In this document: positions 1-11,401 of the stretch, piece after piece
How the letters are laid out: every line of letters begins with the position of its first letter
Position numbering within the stretch: position 1 is the first letter of the stretch
Assembly: GCA_029204225.1 (NCBI GenBank)
Contig: CM055092.1
Span: 15,214,059-15,278,058 of the forward strand
From: Diphasiastrum complanatum
Taxonomy: Eukaryota; Streptophyta; Lycopodiopsida; Lycopodiales; Lycopodiaceae
Length of the DNA stretch: 64,000 bases
Direction of reading: 5' to 3'
Program-made: the position numbers and the translations under genes
The notes under the pieces: generated by a model
What the model was told of the DNA's origin: nothing
What the model saw: only the letters and a program-made list of their open reading frames with translations
The model's database searches: none

Positions 1-330
1 ACGGGTGGCTGTGGCGGAGGCGGAGGCGGTGGCGGACGCGGACGCAGCGGCGGTGGCGGGTGCGGATGCGACGGTGGGGGCGGTGGCGCTGGGTGTACTA
101 GTGGCAAGGTCGGTGGCAGTGGGTGCACCAATGGAAACAGAGTCCGCGGCATCTGTGGACGGCTCGCCGGGCTCAGCAACTGGCTCAGAATATGCCTCGA
201 GAATGCAAGCCCTCTCCACAGCGGGGATGACCATACAAACGCCGATCCCGTAGCGACCCCCCCGTGGGTCGGACTCGCACCCCCCCCAGATGTGCTCGAA
301 CCCAAGAGGCGTTCCCTGTACACTCCTGCC
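1..330 (-). pseudogene. truncated second copy of hAT BED-finger N-terminus
   Basis: The minus strand matches the N-terminal part of the hAT-derived gene at 399-1577. The same finger context (TGNAS..RAHLGG) is followed by the same Ala/Ser/Thr/Pro-rich linker, and on the plus strand bases 1-330 resemble bases 1190-1500. One extra base in a run of G/C after RAHLGG (around 265-290) shifts the frame, so this copy is broken. It runs off the left edge. It lies directly downstream of the first copy, so the two form a partial tandem array of transposase N-termini. Seen directly: the repeat and the frameshift. Inferred: a second hAT fragment or a partial duplication. Confidence 0.6.
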
Positions 331-398
331 TGGGGGTCTCCCTCTGCCACGGGGGGCCTCTGGGAGGAACTGCCTGCCTGTGATGCTCTGAGTCATCT

Positions 399-1572
399 CT
401 ACGCTATATGTCTCTGGGCAGCAGCCTCTGTCTCCCTCGCAAACTCTGACCAGCCATCATCTGAAAGGGGGCGTGATGCGGGGGTACTGGGTGGGGCACG
501 TGGACCATCCCCTGCTAGGTCGACCTTCTTGTCTGAATCATATGTGGGCTCATCATCAGAGGAGGGCAATGGAATGTCAGCAGGGAGGGTGGTGGTCTCA
601 TCGGCATCGGCATCGCGAATGATGCCGTAAATGTACTCGGCCGAATGCACTCTCCCTGCCTCGGAGGCGTCGATGTTGCGCAAGAACATGGAACCGTAAC
701 AACTGGAAACAATCACGTTGATGAGTGGACGTCTGCGACGATCAGTCCACCCATCAACCATGATGGAACAACCGTATCTATCCCAAGCCTCATGCAGTGC
801 GGCTAGTCTCTCTCTGACTGATGCAACCCGGTCCTGGAGCAAAGGGCCTCGTAGTGCGTCGGCTGTGGGTGGTATGTAGCCGGGCCCGCAGACTACAACT
901 TTCGAGACAGCCTCTCGAAAGATGCGGGATGATGCCATGATAAAGGGGAGGTTCAGGTCATAGAACATCTGTGCTATGGTCCTGGTGGCCTCTCTATGCT
1001 GCCCCTCTCTGAAAGATCCCGGCATGGACATCTGTCTGGTGCCTCGGGATGTGGATGGCTGGGAGGATGCGGATGGACGATGCGGATGTGGAGGTGGTGG
1101 CATAGGTGCAGGTGCGGAAGCGGAGGATGTGGATGGGCCATGTAGATCTGACGGTGATGGCAGAGGCGTAGGTGCAGCAGTGGAGGCCGTGGATCCATGG
1201 GGAGTACTGGCGGAGGCGGAGGCGGAGGCGGAGGCGGGTGTAGATGCGACGGTGGGGGCGGTGGCGCTGGGTGTACCAGTGGCAGGGTCGGTGGCAGTGG
1301 GTGCACCAGTAGAAATAGAGTGCACGGCATCTGTGGACGGCCCGCCGGGCTCAGCAGCTGTCTCAGAATATGTCTCCATAATGCGAGCCCTCTCCGCAGC
1401 GGGGATGACCATACAAATGTCGATCCCGTAGCGCCCCCCTGTGGGTCGGACTCGCAAACCCCCCAGATGTGCTCGACTCCGAGAGGCGTTCCCTGTGAAC
1501 TGCTTTCGACAAAAAGGGCAATGCCACTTTTTGTCAGGCATCACCTCCACCTCATCCCAAATGGGACGAGCA

Positions 1573-1577
<5 letters not shown>
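399..1577 (-). CDS. hAT-derived protein with BED zinc finger and partial DUF659, core deleted
   Basis: An uninterrupted 392-codon ORF. Residues about 18-60 form a BED-type finger (CPFC followed by NASRSRAHLGG). Residues about 85-185 are a low-complexity Ala/Ser/Thr/Pro linker. Residues about 195-310 match the start of the hAT DUF659 region (IAQMFYDLNLPF, then YGCSIMVDGWTD, then LINVIVSS). The sequence then jumps at about residue 318 to an acidic tail (PSSDDEPTYDSD). The conserved TDNAS and PCAAH block and the hAT dimerisation region are missing, so it cannot be an active transposase. The ATG at 1575-1577 directly abuts a (TC)36 repeat, which reads as (GA)36 in the leader. It could be a decayed non-autonomous element or a DNA-binding remnant; I favour the former. 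Confidence 0.65.
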
Positions 1578-1652
<75 letters not shown>

Positions 1653-1950
1653 GCACACACACAGAAGCACGGAAATCCAAGCTCTCTCCCACCCTAAACC
1701 CTAAACCCCAAACCCAAGCACCCTTGATCCTAAATCCTAAACTCACACACACACAAATCCTCTCTCTCTACGTTCCTCACACTCTTTGTCTCTTCCTCTC
1801 TCTCTCTCACACACAGATCACACACAGACAATTGAATGCACACAAATCAACACACAATTTTCACACACACACACACAATTTTCTCACACACACACACACA
1901 AACACCATCTCTCTCTCTCTCTCCCTCTCTCTCTCTCTATCTCTATCACT
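1577..1950. repeat. (TC)36 microsatellite, telomere-like tract and CA/CT-rich tracts
   Basis: Bases 1577-1648 are an uninterrupted (TC)36. Bases 1692-1715 contain degenerate copies of the plant telomere unit CCCTAAA (two good units, then variants). From about 1741 to 1950 short CA and CT runs alternate. The stretch sits in the presumed leader of the hAT-derived gene on the minus strand. ORFs predicted here are Leu/Ser or Arg/Glu runs caused by the repeat and are not genes. Confidence 0.9.
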
Positions 1951-2096
1951 CTATGCTCTCCCACACTCTCCCTCTTCCGCCCTCTGCCTGCTCTCGGGTT
2001 TTGCGGACTGTCCGGAGGGCCTGCGGGTTTTTGCTTTTTTTTCTTTTTTTTTTTAAAAAGAACGCGTCCAGCCTTTAAAAAATAAAATAAAAAAAC
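1951..2096. other. GC-rich then A/T-homopolymer spacer, no gene
   Basis: A CT-rich segment passes into poly-T and poly-A runs (2030-2095) with an ACGCGTCC motif at about 2062. That motif recurs in the foldback arm that follows. No coding signal is seen. Confidence 0.5.
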
Positions 2097-2254
2097 AAGG
2101 ACGCGTCCGACCCCGCGTCAGGGGGTCAGACGCATCCGGGTCCGGGCGTCGGACGCGAGCACTTTGGCTCGGACCCTCATGTCTGATATATATATATATA
2201 TATATGGTACCGTGGTACCAGTATGGATCTGCGGTACCCGTACCGCTAGATCTA

Positions 2255-2309
<55 letters not shown>

Positions 2310-3027
2310 TATATCATATGTCCCGCGTTACCATAATATATAATTTTTTTTTAATATTTTTTTTTAAATTAAAAAAAAATCATAATAATATAGTGGGCAA
2401 TATGGGTATCATCTTGAAGCTCTTGACGATAGTAGTGCATTTATGCAGGTTGCTCCAACTTCTAATGAATGCCTCTGAATGTGGTAGTTATATAGTAGCA
2501 ACCACCATCTAAGAGAGTGAACTGCCAAAGGACCAAGGGGATGCAAAACACCGAAAAGTGTGTTTTCGCTCAGGGAGTCGGAAGGCCAAATCATGAAGAG
2601 GTCGTACCGTTGGGGGGCTTTACCCCCCAAACCCCCCACCGGGGGGCTACCGCCCCCCGAACCCCCCAGGATTTCCTGCTATATAGAAACTGTAATCTAG
2701 CCATCTCATAACCATCATGGTCTCACAGTAGACCCTATACTAACAACCATGCCCAATAATGGCTTCTCCTCACAATGGGGGCCTTACAGATTTGAGCTCA
2801 CGGTTAACTAGTGACTACTAAACTGAGAGGTGCATTATTTAGTTGTCTAACACATTTTGTAGCTGAAACTACCGGCAACCTGCATAAATGCACTACTCTC
2901 GTCAAGAGCTTCAAGCTGATACCCATATTGCCCACTAAAAAAAAAAAAATTAAAAATAAAAAAAATATTAAATATGGTACCGCCCGCGGATCTGAGGGCG
3001 GTACCGTGCTGGCGGTACCACAGGGTT

Positions 3028-3073
<46 letters not shown>

Positions 3074-3155
3074 TATAGATATATATAGACATGCGCGTCC
3101 AGGCCGAGGGCGTGACCATTTTGCGTCCGCGTCCGGGTGTCCAACCCCTGGACGC

Positions 3156-3160
<5 letters not shown>
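2097..3160. mobile_element. foldback element with long inverted arms containing (TA)n
   Basis: The left arm (about 2097-2455) and the reverse complement of the right arm (about 2872-3160) share the same order of parts. Each has a cluster of GCGTCC/GGACGC motifs, an ATGTCT..ATATAT junction, a (TA)n tract, several GGTACC palindromes, a poly-T/A run, and a conserved block of about 60 bp beginning AGTGGGCAATATGGGTATCA and ending GCATTTATGCAGGTTGC. The block is at about 2391-2455 on the plus strand and 2872-2937 on the minus strand. The loop of about 415 bp has no ORF of interest. The left arm has an extra (TA)n tract (2253-2312). This fits a foldback or MITE-type DNA element. The exact ends and target duplication are not resolved. 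Confidence 0.65.
2612..2658. other. two adjacent G6/C6 hairpins
   Basis: GGGGGGCTTTACCCCCC (2612-2628) and GGGGGGCTACCGCCCCCC (2641-2658) are two perfect 6-bp-stem hairpins, separated by and followed by further C6 runs. They lie in the loop of the foldback element. Four C6 runs in 48 bases could also form an i-motif, with a G-quadruplex on the other strand. Confidence 0.8.

Positions 3161-3246
<86 letters not shown>
3159..3246. repeat. (GT)29(GA)15 compound microsatellite
   Basis: A pure GT run (3159-3216) passes directly into a GA run (3217-3246). The same GT-then-GA arrangement recurs at 53259-53456. It follows the right foldback arm and precedes an exon-like segment. Confidence 0.95.
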
Positions 3247-3249
<3 letters not shown>

Positions 3250-3268
3250 GATTTGTGTGTGCTTGTAG

Positions 3269-3424
3269 GACCGGCAGTACAGAGATGGGGAGCTGCGTGC
3301 GGACTGGTTCACATACATCCGCCTCCTGGACAGCGACCCCCTTTACCGCAACGAGCTCGAGGATCAGAGGCTGAGTGTTATGTACTTATATTCTTGCCTC
3401 AATGTGAACACGTCAGACTTGTAA
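3269..3424 (+). pseudogene. unidentified terminal-exon-like fragment
   Basis: After a good splice-acceptor context (TGTGTGTGCTTGTAG, ending at 3268) an open frame of 51 codons ends in TAA at 3422-3424. The composition is that of real protein (begins DRQYRDGELRADWFTYI, ends NVNTSDL), with Arg/Leu/Asp-rich helix-like sequence and GC-rich codons. I do not recognise the family. It is not phytoene desaturase and runs on the opposite strand to PDS. Since transposons surround it, it may be the last exon of a captured host gene or of a transposase. A chance ORF cannot be excluded. Confidence 0.3.
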
Positions 3425-4511
3425 ATTTGTAAATATTAATAGCTCACACCGGCCTGTGGTGTTTTGTAAAAATGTAAATAGCAAGTTTCTGGTAACTTGT
3501 TGTCCTGCTTATATTTGGTATAGGGTATTGGGTCTTAATTTAGAGGCTGTTGAACTGACCTCCTAAAAAGTAGGAGAGTTGACCGGACAACAGAACACGT
3601 GTCATATGCTCATTGGGACACTTGGTCCAGTGCATGAGTGACACGGGTCGGACGGTCCTCCTACTCGCTTGTTAACGTGTCAGGGTACTGCCAAGTGGCA
3701 AGTGTCGATTGTGCATGGGATTCGCCATGTGTCGACATTAGGAAAGGGTCAGGGTTAAGCGGGTGCTTGAGGATTGTGTATAAGTGAGCCTAGAGAGAGG
3801 CATTCCTCATCATAATCTATGTAGCAAGAGGCTGGGAGGAGACTTAGCAGCAGTGCTCTTATGTGTTTGTGTGCATAGTTTGCCACGTACTTTGAGAGAA
3901 ATCAATAAAGTGGATTTTTCGGAGCCTACTTTGGTGTGCTTTAAGTTGTATTCAGATAGCTTTGTGATATTTGGGGATTGGGTGGGAATTGGAATCACTT
4001 TCGTTTGCAGTTAGGGTAGGTGGGTCCCAGAGTTTTTCTAAGCATCCAATGGTGGATTGCTGGTCCCTGGGCAGCCTTTGAGCATCTACTGTTGCTTAGC
4101 CTGCTTTTTCTCTTTGCTTTTGTAAAAATCAGCATTTCCTAGTTTTGTGAAAGTGTTTGTAACTTTTTCAATTCTCAGTATTTTTTGAATCTGACAATTG
4201 CCATAGTCTTCTAGTGGTAGGTCGTTGGTGGGGTAGTGCCTATCAGATTCCTATTCTATTTCCTCCTGTTTTCGCGAAGATTGTCAGTTTCAAACCCTTG
4301 TTTGCTGTTTTTTCAAGAAAAAGAGTTTGTGGGTTGCCAGATTTCGGTTGTAAAGGATCTATTCTATGCAGTTCTTTTAGGAATTCAGGGTAGTCCTTCT
4401 GTGGCTTGTTTGGGGTGTGAAAAGCCTATTTGTGCTTTGTTTCAAGTGCTTTAGTTGCTGGATTTTGCATAATTTTGAAAGTTGCTCTGTGTTTCCTGGC
4501 TAGTTATTGCT

Positions 4512-5230
4512 ATGGCATCTTCTAGTGATACTACACATGATTCTCAGAGGATCGATGCACTTTCTGTCAAAGTTGATGGCATGGAGCAGATGCTAAAGCA
4601 GATCTTAGACCAATTGAAGCCTAGCCATGCACCTGAAAGAGTTAGTGCAACAGGGAATTTGGGTGGTGAGCCTGGTTCAATTGAAAGAGATGCAGATCTT
4701 GGCAGGAAGCGCAAGCTGACGTCCATTAAGGACTTAAAACCTCCAAAGTTTACAGATGCAGTAGCGGTAAGAACCAGAGATGCGGTTGAAAATTGGCTAC
4801 AGAAATGGGATAAGGCCTTTCGAATGTGTGGAATTACTGATGAGTCATAAATGATTGCTGAAGCTACCTATCGGTTACAGGAATCGGCACGTTGCTGAGG
4901 ATTCCTGAGGATGTGCCTATGTATTTATAGGTGTTCTATTTCATCGAAGGACTCAGGGAGAGTTTGCGGCCTTTTGTGCAAAAGGAGCAAACACACATTA
5001 TTCAGAATGCCATTCAGATGGCTCTTTATTATGAAGATGGGAAGAAGTCCCATGAATCTGCTGCGGGAACCTCGAGTGGTCAAGGCCCAGGGAGCCAAAT
5101 GCCTCGGGGTAAGCGCAAATTCAAGAAGTTTAAAGGCCAATGGCAAGGGCAAGGACAAGGGCAAGCTCCAAGTGGCCAAAGGTTAAAGGGTTGGTGCTCC
5201 AAAAGGCAAAGGGTTGTATGGGCGGCTTAA
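4512..5230 (+). pseudogene. gag remnant of G0
   Basis: An ATG at 4512 opens 112 codons with a short coiled-coil-like start (IDALSVKVDGMEQMLKQIL) and the gag block DLKPPKF..WLQKWDKAF, ending at a TAA (4848-4850). Gag-like sequence resumes in another frame (about 4931-5230: FVQKEQTHIIQNAIQMAL, then a Gln/Gly/Lys-rich tail). At least one frameshift and one stop separate the halves. No zinc knuckle is left. Confidence 0.6.
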
Positions 5231-5531
5231 TGCCCAAGGGGGTCAACGCTCTATGTTGTCGCCACAAAGACCAAGAGTGAGCAAAAAGAGAGAATTTATA
5301 CTTTGGATGCTTGGGACAACATCGGTGAGAGGAATGTCCACGAAACCAGATGAGAACCACTTATAGCCTTCAAGTAGAACAGCAGCAGCAACCAATGGAG
5401 GTAGAAGAGATCTTGCCAGAAGCTAATCCTGATGTTCCTCGTTTGATGAATGTTTCTGTGGTGCGGAAGGTGGACATGGCTCCTCCAATGACACTATCGC
5501 GCAATATGGGTATCAGTTTCCTGACACTTCT

Positions 5532-6743
5532 TTGATAGTTATGCGTGGACAGCTTTGTGGTAGAAGTATTTTAGTTCTATTTGACATTGGGTCCTCGCAT
5601 AATGTCATAAATTCAACTCTTGTTAAGAAGTTAAAAGTGAGCACACAACTGTCCAAGTACCAGTACACAGTCGAGATGGCTAATGGAAAGGATACAGAGA
5701 TTTGGGACACAAGGGTTGTGAGTATGCCTTTGACTATTCAGAGTTATTTTGAGTTGTTGGATTTTGAGATAACTCGTTTGGCGCGCTTTGACGTTGTTCT
5801 GGGGATGTGTTGGCATGCGATGCGGAAGCCTTACATAGCCTGGGATACTCATGTGTATGAGTTTCAGCATGGTGGTAAGCTTCATTCCATCCGTGGTGAG
5901 CGGGATGTGCCTCCAGGACCACTGGTCTAGGCTACGCAGTTGCGTAAGGTAAGCTGTGAAGGTATGTATGTTTGTTTTCTGCTAGATATGACTACTAGTA
6001 CTAGTGAGAGTAGCATGTGGCAGGTGCAAGACAATACGTCAGCTAACCTAGACCGTGAAATTAGGAGTGAGTTTGCACATGTGTTTACTAATGATTTGCC
6101 ATCTGCATTACCGCCTCATAGAAATGTTGAGCATAAGATTGAGCTTATTCCCGGATCCTGTCCTATAAATAGACCACCTTATATGATGAGTTTGAGAGAG
6201 GAAGAGGAGGTGCGGAATATGCTAGAGGACTATCTTGCACATGGGCAGATTAGGCCTAGCTTCTCACCTTTTGCCTCGCCGATCATTCTAGTAAAAAAGA
6301 AGGACGGATCTTGGCGTGTGTGTGTGGATTATCGAGGCCTTAATAAGATTACTATTAAGCATCGATATCCTATGCCACGTATTGATGATTTGCTTGCTCT
6401 TCATGGTGCCACTGTATTTAGTAAAATAGACTTGAAGAGTGGGTATCATCAGGTTAGAGTTCGTGAAGAGGATGTTCATAAAACTGCCTTCCGAACTCGG
6501 TTTGGTCATTATGAGTATCTTGTGATGCCCTTTGGTTTGACTAACGCCCCAGCTACATTCATGATGTTGATGAATGATGTACTCAGACCGTATATGGGTA
6601 AGTTGGTTGTAAAATTTATTGATGATATTTTGATATACAGTGCAGGTGAGGCCAAGCATGTGACCCACCTTAGGACTATGTTGTCTACCTTGAGGGACAA
6701 CAAATTGTTTGTTAATGCAAAAAAGAGCAAATTATGTGACTAG
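5532..6743 (+). pseudogene. protease and reverse transcriptase of G0, truncated
   Basis: Protease: VLFDIGSSHNVIN at about 5575-5615, where the catalytic D-T/S-G triad has become D-I-G; a TAG at 5928-5930 ends the block. RT resumes in the same frame. It shows the [20 protein letters not shown] block, the [11 protein letters not shown] block, [13 protein letters not shown] and the catalytic box FIDDILIYS (F in place of Y). It ends after AKKSKL, before the connection and RNase H domains. As family knowledge these are Ty3/gypsy pol domains. The single stop plus truncation makes it inactive. Confidence 0.85.
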
Positions 6744-6751
6744 GAACGTGA

Positions 6752-8876
<2,125 letters not shown>

Positions 8877-9653
8877 ATGGACTTGCTTGGTCACCCCAAC
8901 TACTTGTTGCTAGCTTCTCGCCACATGTTATCGGCTATTCAAATTTACCGAGGAGCAAAACCAGCACAAGCATTTGGTCGGTTTATTGAAAACAAGGACA
9001 ACACATCAGGGAGCATTTTTTTTGTAATTCCTGTTTTGTTGTTCATAATTCTCAAGGGTTCTTTTCAAAGTACAATACATTTCCTACTTCTTTCTGTGTT
9101 TATTTCTTGCCATCTTTTCCCTATTGTGTCCATCATGGCCGATGACCATGTCGATATTCATCTTAGCCCTCCAATTGCCCTGCAATTGCCATCTGCTAGC
9201 CCTATCCCTAGCCCTGACCATAATCCAAATATGGTGACTGTGAGTTCGCCTACGGGTGTTTCTCCTTCTATGCAAGTTCCCATGGACAGTATGGAGAGGA
9301 CCGTGGCAGAGATGCGAGCAATGCTGAAGTTATGCGTCCAGTATGCTCCACCATATCCATATCCCTTTCCGTCTCCTTCTGTATGTCCTATGTATCCCCC
9401 GCCCTATCCTGAAGATAAGGACATTAAGCCTACCCACTTTGCTGGAAACCGTCCCCAGAGAACTACTGATATGTTCTATGGGCACATTGTTGCCGGCCCA
9501 AGCAGTGCATGTCTGAAGCAAACGGTGGCAGACTTCTATGCATGCATTATCGTTTTCCAGCAATTTGAAATCTTTGCATGCAGTTCGAAGCTCCAGTTCC
9601 AGCAAGCTGAAGCGAAGGATCGAAGTTGCAGATCCACCACCGTTCCAAGAGGC
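8877..9653 (+). CDS. unidentified proline-rich ORF, probably a retroelement gag-like remnant
   Basis: A 259-codon open frame. The more likely start is the ATG at 9135 (context CCATCATGGCC), giving 173 residues: MADDHVDIHLSPP, a Pro/Ser-rich stretch, a short helix (MERTVAEMRAMLKLC), then YPYPFPSPSVCPMYPPPYPED. The first 86 residues are hydrophobic and look like translated leader. I do not recognise a family. It directly precedes the leader of the chromovirus remnant G3 and may be the 5' part of another gag gene truncated by G3. Confidence 0.3.
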
Positions 9654-9768
9654 TGAGGGGACACTCTAGAATTTCCTTGGCAAATGGGCTTCAATCAGAG
9701 CTAAGTCATTTCCCTTTCTTCTTTCTATTTGCTTTACGTTTTAGCTTTTGTCTTCGATCTCTGACATG

Positions 9769-11400
9769 ATGACTCCCGAGGAAGATCTAGTTTGCCCAAG
9801 AAGAGCCATAGAAGAGCTCAAAGAAGAGGCCATTCATTTTCAAAAAGGGAAGACTGCAATGGACATAGATGAGGAGTATGAGATGCTTAACAAAAAGGAA
9901 TTTGTGTCTAAAGAATAGTATGAGCAGTTGCAAACTGAAGTAACCAATTTAAAACGGACTTTAGCTGACATGCGAACTAAACAGGATAAATCGTTTGCTG
10001 AACTTAAAAGTTTGTTTGTCAGTCTAGTATCTCCTACTCCTTCAGCTTCAGTTGCAGTCTAGTTCTATTCTCAGCCCCTAGCACATCTCAGTTGCCAGTA
10101 CCTCCTGCAGTTTCCGTTAATACACAAACAAATCCCAATATATTTAAAGACTTGAAATCACCAAATTTTAATGGGGAAAAGAAAGAAGAAATGCAGACAT
10201 ACTTCAAACTTTCCTTAGCAAGTGGAAAAACATACATGCATTGAAGCAAACCCCTGACCACTTGCAAGCCCCAGAAGCTAGCCTATCCTTGGGTCCCATG
10301 GCCTACAAGTGGTGGCTGAACCTCCAGGAGACTGGGCAGACACCCTAGTCATGGAAGGCTTTCGAGGAAGCTTTCCTACAAGAATTCTTGCCTGCCAACC
10401 AACTTGATAGGGCTTGGGAGGCCTAGGAGAGGTTAATCATGGACAAATCCCTAACCCAGTTTATCTCACAGTATAGAGAAACCATCCTTAAGCTTAAAAG
10501 CATAGACGACTATCAGATCCGTGGGCTTCAAGATAAGTACAAAGTTGAAGTGCAGACAAATTCACCCACTACCCTAGAACAAGCCATTAAGTTTGCTCAA
10601 ATCTATGATGATTCAGTGAGCAGACGAAAGGCCAAACAGCCTAATTCTAAGCAGCCTTCTCAGACAACTTCCCCATTTAAGAAAAAGGTCTTTAGATAAA
10701 AAAATTTGATATATCCAACCAAAATGAAGGTCCTCATAAATGCCCTGCAGTAATTCAACCATTAAAAACAAAAGACTATGAAAAAGTTAAACAAGAACGG
10801 TTCTGTTTTGTCTATATGGGTACAGTCAGACAATGTCTAAAGGACGATTTAATAAAAAGAAAGATAAAAATCAAGTACACCTAGTTCAAGCTATGAGTTC
10901 TTCCACTGATTTGGCAACTACCAAAATAGAGGTCATGAGCACCATTGTCAGTTAACCTCTGCTATGCTAGGGAGACCCTCCAGCTTTTGGCCTCATGACG
11001 CCTCATGACCTAGTACATATGCATTGGTGGACGATGGGGCAACCCATAACTTCATCAACTACACCCTAGTCAAGAAACTAAAACTCCCAAAGCACCTAGT
11101 CAACATAGGTATATTGTTTCTTTGGCTAAGGGTTAGGACAAAAAAGTGTGGGAAATGATGGTCAGCAATCTAGGTCTTGAGATTCAGGGCTATTAGGATA
11201 ACCTGAATTTCCAGATCATGCATCTGGACCGTACTAACCCAGTGTTAGAGAGATTGGCTCTACAGCTTGGGCCCCACTCTCCAAGGTAATTATCAGAATA
11301 ATACCCTCAGCTTTTAGAAAAACGGTCGGGAGGTTCACCTACATGGGGAGCATGGAGTTCCCAACAGTCCTTTGGTGCGCAGCTCAAAACTTCTCTAGCT
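9769..11400 (+). pseudogene. gag and protease remnant of G3
   Basis: Starting at the ATG at 9769 the frame matches the G2 gag (MTPEEDL, later [16 protein letters not shown] at about 10298-10340 and LTQFISQYRETILKLKS at about 10450). It has several in-frame stops, for example TAG at about 9916 and within the sequence after LQETGQTP. The protease shows [11 protein letters not shown] at about 11030, the same D-D-G variant as G1. Confidence 0.75.
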
Positions 11401-11401
11401 T

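Larger units (their letters stand above)
3548..6743 (+). mobile_element. truncated Ty3/gypsy retrotransposon G0
   Basis: The element reads LTR/leader, gag, protease and reverse transcriptase and stops abruptly at 6738-6743. It lacks RNase H, integrase and a 3' LTR. A likely LTR start is TGTTGAAC at 3548. A TATA-like GTATAAG lies at 3778-3784 and AATAAA at 3904-3909. The LTR end and primer-binding site are not clear. It lies in PDS intron 3, antisense to PDS. A related RT fragment lies at 37105-37305 on the minus strand. Confidence 0.75.

Noticed and set aside
974-1330. Proline-rich minus-strand ORF inside the hAT-derived gene
   Set aside because: It is a frame shadow of the low-complexity linker of the 392-codon ORF.
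1552-2085. ORFs rich in Ser-Leu, Arg-Glu or Thr-His
   Set aside because: They are translations of CT and CA microsatellites and shift identically in all frames.
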